DNA of 64,000 nucleotides from Rhizophlyctis rosea (Eukaryota > Chytridiomycota > Chytridiomycetes > Rhizophlyctidales > Rhizophlyctidaceae), in NCBI GenBank assembly GCA_027596075.1, contig JADGJC010000034.1, positions 151,294 to 215,293 of the forward strand. The letters are read 5' to 3'. Both the position numbers and the translations under genes were made by a program. Below the pieces are notes generated by a model. It worked only from the letters and a program-made list of their open reading frames with translations, searched no databases and was not told the origin of the DNA. How positions within the stretch are numbered: the first letter of the stretch is position 1; each line of letters opens with the position of its first letter. Below are positions 56,306 to 64,000 of the stretch, in pieces.

Positions 56306-56884
56306 TTAATTCGAAATTACTTTCTGATTGACAACCCCAGATACTCCTCCAGCGGGAGCATCGAACGCGTAGATACGTCCCCCAAATACGGACGGCGCAG
56401 TACCGAAAGCTTCTGTCGACGGTTGGGCCGAACCAAAAGTGTTTGTCGCCCGGACTGTAATCGAAGGTTGTAAGTGAGTCTGCCCTTCTATAGTATTCTC
56501 AACCATGAAACGCTCACCAGTTCCGAAACGAAACCTCACCGATGCTTGCGTTGTACTGGTTCCTCCTCCAGACGCGGAAGTTAGAGTAGAAGCAGTGCCG
56601 AACGCAGGTCGGTTCGTTGACGAAGTTGCGCCTGTCCTTGCGCCTGAGCCTGCAGCTACAGTCAGATGTGGGGAACGGGGTTCACAACCCTGAACAGAAC
56701 CAGTGATAGCTACCTGCAGGGGCTCCGAAAGCAGACTTGCGTCGCGGTTTGATATTATGAGTATCGGTCGACGGTAAGCGACTTGCTGTCCACGATCGAA
56801 AGCTGTTGGTGCAAAGTGTGCAATAGGTAGGCGGGTGCGTAAAAGTACCTCCCGGCCCTGGCATGCACCTGGCGTGGAATGCAC
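56306..56884 (-). CDS. hypothetical protein fragment, Ser/Thr/Gly-rich
   Basis: Not recognised. An open frame of 192 codons begins at a non-ATG codon. It contains GQQVAYRRPILIISNRDASL, SEPLQVAITGSVQG, then a Thr/Ser/Gly-rich stretch and two FG-containing pieces (NTFGSAQPS, EAFGTAPSVFGG). Text in the alternative frame upstream (to 57063) suggests further exons. The frame lacks a confident start and may continue into pieces at 55900-56165. Listed because of its length and non-random composition. Confidence 0.3.
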   Translation of the reverse strand: MHSTPGACQGREVLLRTRLPIAHFAPTAFDRGQQVAYRRPILIISNRDASLLSEPLQVAITGSVQGCEPRSPHLTVAAGSGARTGATSSTNRPAFGTASTLTSASGGGTSTTQASVRFRFGTGERFMVENTIEGQTHLQPSITVRATNTFGSAQPSTEAFGTAPSVFGGRIYAFDAPAGGVSGVVNQKVISN

Positions 56885-57479
56885 GCCACAAGAACCTGAA
56901 GTGGCTTGCGCCTGTGACCCGAAGCAGCTCGCGCAGCGCGCAGCTCTGAGGCCCAGCTCCGGTGGGTGCTCGGTACGCGCAACAAGACCCGAACTGGCAT
57001 ACCTACGTTACACAAACAACTGTGGCGCCATTTCCAAACTAAACTCGCCGGCTTTTTATACAAATGTTACTGCTGAGAGTATCGGAGATGAGGATATTAT
57101 GATACAGACCGGTTTGGTCCAAACAGCTATGAACAAATGCCTTGCACAAATGCAGAAATGCTCAAGTAAGCATTTTTACATAATCCTTCACTCTGATTGC
57201 GCGAGGGTCTTGTGAGATAGACGGGAACACATATTTCATCCATAATTGAAGGAATTGCGGGTGAATTGAGGGGATGAAAAGGTTCATTGGGCTAGGGTCT
57301 TTCATGGATGGCCTGAGAGCACCGACGTCTTGCGAGGAACCTTGTCAATTGTTGTCATTATGGAAAACTGCATTGAAACGATCACTTACGAATGCCAACG
57401 AACGTGCCCGTATATTCCAACTCCTTTCTGAGTACTGGCGCACCACTGTACCCTCTTAAAGAGGAGTAATTGGCCGCAA
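56885..57479. other. unassigned region
   Basis: About 600 bp with no supported gene; may include 5' exons of the fragment at 56306. Confidence 0.3.
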
Positions 57480-58819
57480 TTAGGTTGGGGCCTGTCTGCC
57501 GTATGGAATATATTTATGCATTGTTGAGTCACAAATTGCCAAACGAAAAGCTCCCACCTTTATAACTTCACCCATACAAGCAGCGATCGCTTCAAATTGA
57601 CGGAAGGTATCCGCAACATACCCTTGTACATCATCCACACTGGTCTCATCTGTGGGAAAAGAACGTTGGCTGAAATGGAGGATCAAAAGACAAACTCTTG
57701 ACGCACCTTCTAACTTGCTCCTAACGCAGACATCCTTCAGAACGGATATAGTGGGCATGTGGCCATGTCCTAACACCGCTATCTCCAACCCTATTGAAAG
57801 TCACATATATGGTCCTCGTTGGGTAAGAAAGAACGATAGCATACCATCCTTAGCAGCGTCAATCTCAGGAACAAGATATTGCGGAAACAATGGACGACTC
57901 AGATGCAAGATGTCAATATCTAACATATACTTGTACGGCTTCGGCCATGGGTTTCCCGTTGTTGGATCGTCGAGTGGGTACTGCAATGATAGTTCTTTCG
58001 AAGTTATGAGTGATATGGCCGGCACTGAAGTTTTGGTTTCATCAAATCGCCGCTCTAAAAAGAATATTTCAGCAATCAAGTGGTTTTGACGACTGTAGTG
58101 CACCAAGTCAAAACATCACTACCTGAAGATGCCGTCTGTTTCTCACACCTTACCGAAATCCCATCTAAATCATATCGAGTATCCCTTAATGTCTTGTTGG
58201 GATGTACGCAATGACGTGCAGTTACAACCCTGAAAATAAGGTATGCTTCGTCAGCATACCTTTTCAAAAATGTCCAAAAGTGGGCACTCCATACATGTCC
58301 GGTGCGACAGCAAACGCCGTCGGGAGCATCGATATGTTGCGAGTGGATTTAGTATGTGCAGGTCGATAGGATGCATGAAACTGTCCGATGGATTCTACGG
58401 CCTATAAGGGATTAGGTTAAAGGCAAAAGGACTGACAACGCTTGGCCTAACAGCACATTTACCTTTGCCAACATCGTATTCTCCTCTGGTGTCAAAAGCC
58501 AATCCTTTTCACTCCCTACAAAGGACGTGCCAGTCCAACAGAAGACGGGCTTCCGCACCCGTAAGCCGCTGTTACTTGCAGCAAGGAAGATAGCGTCGCC
58601 TTCATCAGCTTGGGGAACTGCGTTCAGGTCAGCAAGCGTGTATGAAGTCGTAAAATCATCGTCGACATCGAATGAGGGTGGTAAGGGGGGAAGAACACTG
58701 GCGCCGAAAGACCGAGCTTGGAGGGACCAACGACATAAAGAGCGGTCAAGCTGGCGGCCAAGGCCTGTTAATCGCAAAGGCCTCAGAAGTGTGTGAGTGT
58801 GTGTTATATCGGAGAGCAT
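57480..58819 (-). CDS. hypothetical multi-exon protein
   Basis: Family not recognised. Start-side exon (58819 down): DVDDDFTTSYTLADLN, VPQADEGDAIFLAASNSGLR, KPVFCWTGTSF, LTPEENTMLAK, ending at a GTAAAT donor near 58463. After acceptor TTATAG (about 58409): AVESIGQFHASYRPAH, SMLPTAFAVAPDMYG, then FWTFLKRYADEAYLIFR. Then VVTARHCVHPNKTLRDTRYD, ERRFDETKTSVPAISLITSK, QYPLDDPTTGNPWPKPYKYM and DILHLSRPLFPQYLVPEIDA. The last part (57788-57480) reads SFPTDETSVDDVQGYVADTF, FEAIAACMGEVIKVG. Recurrent aromatic and Asp/Pro-rich loops suggest an enzyme, but no catalytic motif was identified. Exon borders are partly unresolved. Confidence 0.45.
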
Positions 58820-59554
58820 GTTTAGTCGAAATTTCGAATAGCTGGTATGAAGGTTGCTATCTTTTCCATTTGATGTTGCGTGAGAAACAAGATTTGTACG
58901 AGGGCGGATCGGAGGCCCTGGGGTCCTGTAGGAGCCGGGACTCGGGAGTACACCTCGAGCTAATTTAAAATTTTGTCATTGGCTTAAACCCGGCGGGGTT
59001 AATCCCGGCATTATCTTGAGATGTGATCTTTATCCCAGATTTATCCCCGAGATAATCCTGTTGCTTCTCTGTAAATAAAGCCATGATATAACATGCGATA
59101 ACCGTGGAATTAGTCTAAGAACATAGTCAGGATTTAGGCCAGCTTTTCGTCAACTTATCCAGAGATTATGTTTACTCTAACTTACCATTAACCCATCACT
59201 ATCTTGTGTTTATTCCGTGATCAGTCAGACTAAATCCCTGCATACATTTTGTACTTATCCAGGCAATATCCCAGAGTTATCATGCGCTTATTCTGTGCTT
59301 AATTTCAGATAATATCATCCTTATCTGTGACCTTTTGCCAGTATTTTATGAGGTTATTCCAAGATTAAGAACGAATGGTTCATGAGCGAACGGGTTGATT
59401 ATCATAGCACGCAAGATACAAAAGGGGAAAGACACACGAAGGAAGTCTGCAAAAGAGATATGTCTAAGATGAAGTTCTTTAATATGGAATCAAGGGGACA
59501 CGTTAAGAAGAGGCTACAATTTTGAGGTTTGCGCTTGTCCGTTTCCACATATTA
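58820..59554. other. AT-rich intergenic region before the Tc1 element
   Basis: About 730 bp, no gene recognised. The stretch 59011-59324 has a marked excess of TTATC/GATAA motifs (listed separately). Confidence 0.45.
59011..59324. repeat. cluster of TTATC/GATAA motifs
   Basis: Ten exact TTATC or GATAA pentamers in about 315 bp (near 59011, 59030, 59041, 59051, 59097, 59155, 59254, 59277, 59308, 59320). Roughly 0.6 would be expected at random, counting both strands. Several are followed by CC or CAG (TTATCCCAG, TTATCCCC, TTATCCAG twice), so it may be a degenerate short repeat instead of transcription-factor sites. Confidence 0.5.
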
Positions 59555-59578
59555 TTCCTTTGACCGACCAATTTCGCG
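59555..59578 (+). repeat. Tc1 element left terminal inverted repeat
   Basis: 24-bp perfect inverted match to 60859-60882; preceded by TA. Confidence 0.9.
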
Positions 59579-59711
59579 TGACGCGCTCCGGATTTCGCGA
59601 TGCTTCCAGACCAATTTCCTTAACCTCCCACCCAATTCCGTGACATCCCCAAATCAATTTCAAGATATAAACCCCTCAAATTTATGACATCTCACACACC
59701 AGTTTGTCACC

Positions 59712-60734
59712 ATGCCTCGCTCTAGTCATTACAACAAAATTGACGACCGTCAACGCCAAAAATTCATAGAATCTATCTTCAATGAAGGCGAAACCATTGC
59801 TGACACTGCCAAACGCTTTGGCTTTCCGGACTTCACCGCCCGCAGTATTGCCAAAGCCTTTGAAACAAAAGGTGCGATGACTGTCAAACAGCGTGGCGGT
59901 TCGCGCCACACCGTCTTGAACCAAGATCACATTGCCTGGCTCCAATAGGAGCTTGATAACCACCCTGACCTACCCATTGCCGACCTCCGCAACCGCCTCA
60001 TTGATCATTTCCCTTTCCAACGTCCACCCTCCATGACCACCATCACACGTGCTGTCCGAGATCTTGCGGGTTACACCCTGAAACTGATGTGTTACGAATT
60101 TGAAGACTACAATAGTGCAGAACGAATACAAACCAGGTTAGAGTGGACGCAGCATTTCATAAATATTGGGGGTAGCATGATGGAAGTGGTATACATGGAT
60201 GAGGCAGGTTTCAATTTGCACCTCACTAGGCGTTTTGGTCGAGCAGAGCGTGGGAAGAGGGCTACGATTGTTAGGCCTACCCAGAGGGGCAGGAATGTAT
60301 CTATGGTAGTAGCAGTAGCTAGGGAGGGTATTGTTGCGTCAGAGATTAAATTGGGGGCATACAATGGGGACCGGTTTTTGGGATTTGTGCGGGACAAGGT
60401 ACTACCAGCATTGAATACGCCACGCATCATTGTTGCAGACAACGTGCCTTTTCATAAAAAGCAAGAGGTGCGTCACGTCATTGAGGAGGCGGGCCATACC
60501 TACTTGCTCCTACCTCTGTACTCTTCTCACTTGAACGCGTCGGAATGGGTGTTTGAAAATGTGTAAACTAGAGTTAGGAGGGAGGAACTGCGGGACCATG
60601 GCACATTGGTAGGGGCAATGGAAGCCAGTGTAGCAGCAGTTACTGCGGAGATGTGTAGGGGGTGGATTAGGGAAGTGAGCCGTAACTTTGCCAAGGCTAA
60701 CCGTGGGGAATCGTCAGGTAGATTTTATACGTAG
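59712..60734 (+). pseudogene. Tc1-like DD34E transposase, two in-frame stops
   Basis: Cut-and-paste transposase. One frame of 341 codons from ATG 59712 to TAG 60732-60734, broken by TAG at 59946-59948 (after HIAWLQ) and TAA at 60564-60566 (after WVFENV). N-terminal helix-turn-helix: FIESIFNEGETIADTAKRFG, then GSRHTVLNQDH. Catalytic triad: D in VVYMDEAGFNLHL, D in IIVADNVPFHKK, and E in HLNASEWVF, with 34 residues between the last two (DD34E). The text between and after the stops remains family-like (ELDNHPDLPIADLRNRLIDH; TRVRREELRDHGTLVGAMEA). The inactivation is therefore recent and limited to point mutations, unless stop readthrough occurs. Confidence 0.88.
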
Positions 60735-60858
60735 GTGTCTGTATGTAATTCTTCAATTTGATGTGAACATATCATGAGATTGCTTAGAGGCTTTTGTGAA
60801 TTTGTGTGAGATTTCCTGGAAATTGAGGCGAGCCGTTCGCAAAATTGAAAGCACGCCT

Positions 60859-60882
60859 CGCGAAATTGGTCGGTCAAAGGAA
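60859..60882 (-). repeat. Tc1 element right terminal inverted repeat
   Basis: 24-bp reverse complement of 59555-59578; followed by TA. Confidence 0.9.
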
Positions 60883-61611
60883 TATTGACCTCCAACTCTC
60901 CACAACGACGCTTGTTCTATTCAATCACGTTTTTGCGCTGACAAAGTACAGTAAGCTATCTGTGTGGAGATACTGCAAATGAGTCAACAGGGCAATTGCT
61001 GCAATGACAGCGGATGTCTGGGCACTTAATTGGCCCATGAGGATAAAGGACTACGGTCCTTACACGTAACCCGCTTCGCCTTCGAATGGCGAAGCCACTC
61101 CGCAAATTCGAAATTGTCCCCCTCTTACACAACAAGATACCCGCTACCATCATCAAGTACAAGCTACTATCTTGCCTTTGTGCTGTTAACATGAAAGCCA
61201 CAAAGAAGCTTTGTGGCTTCTTTGAAAATCAATTTGCAATGCAAAATTAACTGCCAGTTGGTTTTTTTTAACCGAACCCGCATTTCCAAAGTCCCTTTTG
61301 CATGTTCTTTGTTTTAACGGGATACAACCAACAGAGACGCACCGTTATCCCGAGCCTTAACAGCAAAAGTGTATGCTGAGAAAGGTCACTTGATGTAGTT
61401 TTGCGTGGACGTTCTGATGAGCAAGTACCAAATGGACCTGGCGCCTCTTGTGTGAGAAACTGTGGCTGAAAACCAATGACTTCGGTAGACTACGTTTCAA
61501 AAATCAAAATACTGAATGTCCTTACAAGAAATACAAAAATGGAGTCGACGTGGAACCATACTGTAAATACATGAATAGAAGCTTGATTTGACGAGGAAAC
61601 TTGTACGAATC
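60883..61611. other. intergenic region
   Basis: About 730 bp, no gene recognised. Contains one hairpin at 61195-61219. Confidence 0.4.
61195..61219. repeat. 11-bp stem hairpin
   Basis: AAGCCACAAAG, a 3-nt AAG loop, then CTTTGTGGCTT, a perfect 11-bp stem followed by CTTTG. Isolated; function unknown. Confidence 0.6.
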
Positions 61612-62118
61612 ATGCCGGCAAATGCAGTATCGTCTTCAAAGATCAGTCCCAGACGAAAGCGAGCGGGATATTATTGGGAACCAAGGTGTTGTATATGCAT
61701 GAAGAAGGAAAGCGGAAACCCCATCTTTCCGATGCGGATTGGTTCCAAAGTTATTGCTTTCCAACGGATTGGCTCAGGAGTAACGCTTCCAGCATGCGGA
61801 TGTCTTCCTTTTGCATGCAACAAGTGCCACTCGTATTGGCATTCACTTGGTACATTTGATGGTGTGGAGGAAGATACACAGAACAAAAATATTGACAATG
61901 AGAAGGGTGTGATTACATTTCATGACACGCTGTTAGTGCAAAGGGCGGACGCTGAGGAAGATAGTGTGTATAAGTTCAGAGCAAAGATCGCTTGGATGAA
62001 TACTTTCATTCTCTCGACCTCCTCTACCGGATTCCGTTTGTCAAATGTCCTTTTCGCCAAGGTACCGAGTTTATGGAACACTGCAACACACTGCTCATCC
62101 AAGGAGATGTCCACATGA
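61612..62118 (+). CDS. hypothetical Cys-rich protein
   Basis: Not recognised. ATG 61612 starts a 168-codon single-exon frame (MPANAVSSSKISPRRKRAG). It has a Cys/His pattern (CCICMKKESG, LPACGCLPFACNKCHSYWHS) that could bind one or two zinc ions, and an acidic stretch (FDGVEEDTQNKNIDNEKG). The C-terminal half has no known features. It could be a diverged RING-like or treble-clef finger, but the spacing does not fit a standard RING. AT-rich surroundings and no neighbours on either side lower confidence. Confidence 0.4.
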   Translation: MPANAVSSSKISPRRKRAGYYWEPRCCICMKKESGNPIFPMRIGSKVIAFQRIGSGVTLPACGCLPFACNKCHSYWHSLGTFDGVEEDTQNKNIDNEKGVITFHDTLLVQRADAEEDSVYKFRAKIAWMNTFILSTSSTGFRLSNVLFAKVPSLWNTATHCSSKEMST

Positions 62119-63082
62119 ATGTACTGATTTCCTGAACACTACTATATCAGAAACCCGGATTTTGTCATTTTTCGAATTGCGATCGGATGGAACATGATCA
62201 ATCTTGAAAAAACATATCCTATGACCAATCCCGCTTGGATTTGCAAAAGCCCGATCGGACTCGCAATGCCACGGATGTCAACCCGATCCGATTACGAGCC
62301 ATATAATCCGTATGCGCAAGGCGTTAACGTCGCTGGCACTATCAGATGCAGCAGATGAGACCTTATGTGGCAGTCCACATCGAATAAGAAATGGAAAATA
62401 CAAGAGAAAGTTAATCGGGTAATCATGTATATACTATATATAATCAATATGGTGCATGAACGACCAGGAGGTCCGGACTTTGAGCTCGTTCAGTGGGATG
62501 CTCAAACGACAACCAACACTTTCTTTTAAATACCACTTATTGAGGCTGCCGGGATGTCCCTGGGACCCTATTGCTAACTCACCATCACGAATTTCATAAT
62601 GCCTGAAAGCACCGCATACGATTCATTGCAGCCTTCTATGTTGTCACCTCTATTGTAAAAGCATATTGACATGTCACAATCAAGATGGTACGGAATCTTC
62701 TAGCATAGTGAGCATGTGAGCAACATGTATCAATTCCCAAGTGACAACAGAGGGGCAAAAAACCATCACCAGAGGACATTTTGCAGACTCCGGTGAGGAC
62801 TGGTAAATTTCCGTGCTTTTGCCCGTTGTCAGGCAGGCAGAACTACTAGGTATAGATGAAGGCCTGAAAAACGATGATGTATTAAGAAGTTAAGAAGCAT
62901 GCGAACAACAGGGGTGTACATACAATCAAGAGCGCCACATGTAGTCACGCTGAATCACGCAATACTCCCAAACTAGGCTAAATGAACTAAAAAGCCACGA
63001 GCCACTCGCCCACATATGGCGATGCCCCTCGAATAACCTGCACATGCAAAATTCTAACTATTACCCAATAATAATCTAGCTA
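62119..63082. other. AT-rich intergenic region
   Basis: About 960 bp with no gene or repeat recognised by eye. Confidence 0.4.
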
Positions 63083-63970
63083 TTACTTATCCGCATGTGG
63101 TAGTCTCGCCAGACAGTCCACCTCCACTGATACGCCCACAGATCCCCATGCCCTCGCAGAGTCCAACACCCCCGTATGCGGTGGTCTCAAGTCAACGAAA
63201 CGGTTACCGTGACGGTAGGTTTCGATCCACCCTGATGCCCGCATGCGGTACGTCCCGATTCCCTCCAAGTCCAGCCGTCTCCGTCCCAGTATTGATCCCA
63301 ACTCGAGAATTGGTCGTTCCCGGTCCCAACGTATGGTTCGTCGCATTTTTCTCAACTTGCGTCCCGATTCCCTCAACTCCGTATGAATCTGCAGAACGCA
63401 CTACATGATCCCTCATTTCCCACATATGATTTTCTCTAAGTCCGGCCGTATGATTTCCTTCCCACCCAGTGTTCGAATCGCGTTGGTCCCTCACCCCTTC
63501 CTTTTACGCCCTCCCAATTTCGCCCAAATCTTTAAGTCCCAAATTTCCCTTATGACCCAACTCCGTATGCCCAGACTCCACCAACGACGCCGTAGGTTCC
63601 CCTCCGTGCGTTCCTTCACCCTTCCATTCCTCCAATGTTGTGTCACTCAAAGCCCGCCGACTTGGTTCCCCCGAACCCGTATGTGCCCTTACGTGAGTCT
63701 CGGTATTCCCATGTCCCCAACTATTATCACCCAACTCTGTGCGTCCCAAAGTCTCCTTCGCATACTCCAAACCCATCCGTAATAATTCGTCCAACCCAAA
63801 AGTGTGTCGTTTACTGAGGTTCCGGGACTTATTTGTCGCTTTGGTATTAATTGAAGTTGATGTTTGGTGTTCCTCAAAGCGTCCCGGCCGTCGCCCTCTA
63901 GTATGATCCCCACTCATTCGTCCGTCTCCGTTGATACTGTCTGCTCCAGAGTCTGTCGTCCCTTCTTGTA
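63083..63970. repeat. degenerate short tandem-repeat region
   Basis: Pyrimidine-rich (plus strand) tract with recurring CGTATG preceded by C or AC (near 63171, 63329, 63379, 63446, 63561, 63677) and TCCC-led segments about 16-18 bp apart. Both minus-strand frames stay open with low-complexity Gly/His/Thr/Glu text, so coding potential is probably an artefact of repetition. Close to the end of the window and to a (TG)n tract. Confidence 0.45.
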
Positions 63971-63971
63971 A

Positions 63972-64000
63972 TGTGTGTGTGTGTGTGTGTGTGTGGGGGG
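63972..64000. repeat. (TG)n microsatellite ending in a G run
   Basis: About twelve TG units followed by six G at the last base of the window. Either a microsatellite cut by the window edge or sequence near a contig end. Confidence 0.9.

Larger units (their letters stand above)
59555..60882 (+). mobile_element. Tc1/mariner transposon, full length (1328 bp)
   Basis: Complete DNA transposon. Inverted repeats match perfectly for 24 bp: left 59555-59578 beginning TTCCTTTGACCGACC, right 60859-60882 as its reverse complement. Weaker similarity extends further inward (GATTTCGCGA against ATTTTGCGA). Both ends abut TA (59553-59554 and 60883-60884), the expected target-site duplication. It encodes one DD34E transposase, now interrupted by two stops. 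Confidence 0.9.

Noticed and set aside
59946..60566. Tc1 stops as evidence of C-to-T mutation after cytosine methylation
   Set aside because: The ancestral codons are unknown (Gln, Lys or Glu would all fit), so the mutation type cannot be inferred from one copy.
63972..64000. Telomere repeat at the window end
   Set aside because: Simple (TG)n then G6 is not the TTAGGG-type fungal telomere repeat, and the window edge is arbitrary.
1..64000. tRNA or rRNA genes
   Set aside because: Looked for T-loop (GGTTCGA-type) and acceptor pairing by eye. The few matches, such as 43828-43845, are hairpin repeats and not cloverleaves.

Overview
The window reads as nuclear DNA of a fungus, most likely a zoosporic (chytrid-like) one. 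Genes carry many short GT-AG introns (about 50-120 nt). The gene set is fungal: chitin synthase, an SPX phosphate transporter, an NNP nitrate transporter, alternative oxidase, peroxins and an SSH4/EAR1-like endosomal adaptor. A SPATA4-type flagellar CH-domain gene points to a flagellated lineage. A DNMT5 cytosine methyltransferase is also present. No tRNA, rRNA or CRISPR array was recognised. Exon models were built by reading splice sites and family motifs by eye. For AOX/COQ6, DNMT5, TFB5, the nitrate transporter, the SSH4-like gene and the 25.8 kb gene, the exon lengths sum to a whole number of codons.

Layout. 0.2-0.8 kb: CHY zinc-finger gene (-). 1.3-4.6 kb: alternative oxidase running in frame, with no stop, into COQ6 (+). 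5.0-5.9 kb: unknown gene (-). 6.2-7.9 kb: ankyrin protein (+). 8.1-11.4 kb: SPATA4-like gene with a long C-terminal extension (-). 11.9-15.4 kb: chitin synthase (-). 16.1-23.1 kb: one DNMT5 gene that a single stop-containing intron makes look like two genes (-). 24.3-25.5 kb: SSH4/EAR1-like SPRY membrane protein (-), divergent from a small unknown gene (25.8-26.6 kb, +). 26.9-28.2 kb: NIF3 (-). 29.4-29.6 kb: a 100-N gap flanked by identical 77-bp copies. 29.8-31.3 kb: nitrate transporter (+). 31.7-32.2 kb: TFIIH subunit TFB5 (+). 33.1-36.2 kb: SPX phosphate transporter (-). 38.6-40.0 kb: PEX14-like gene (-).

From about 36 kb onward the sequence is richer in repeats. A five-copy hairpin array lies at 37.4-37.9 kb and a constant-box/variable-hairpin array at 43.7-44.0 kb. 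A dispersed repeat with 35-bp tandem units occurs at 45.4 and 51.0 kb. A pair of paralogous genes (40.5-42.6 and 48.6-50.5 kb) share an intron position, and each has a dispersed-repeat copy downstream. Broken gene remnants follow: an OFA-type MFS transporter, a retroelement gag, a fringe-like glycosyltransferase and a PEX13. A complete but stop-interrupted Tc1/mariner element with intact inverted repeats and TA duplications sits at 59.6-60.9 kb. The window ends in degenerate short repeats and a (TG)n tract.

The strongest leads are the AOX-COQ6 reading frame (ubiquinol oxidation joined to ubiquinone synthesis), a DNMT5 with a PCNA-binding PIP box and no visible chromodomain, and two hairpin-repeat arrays whose paired arms vary while keeping pairing.
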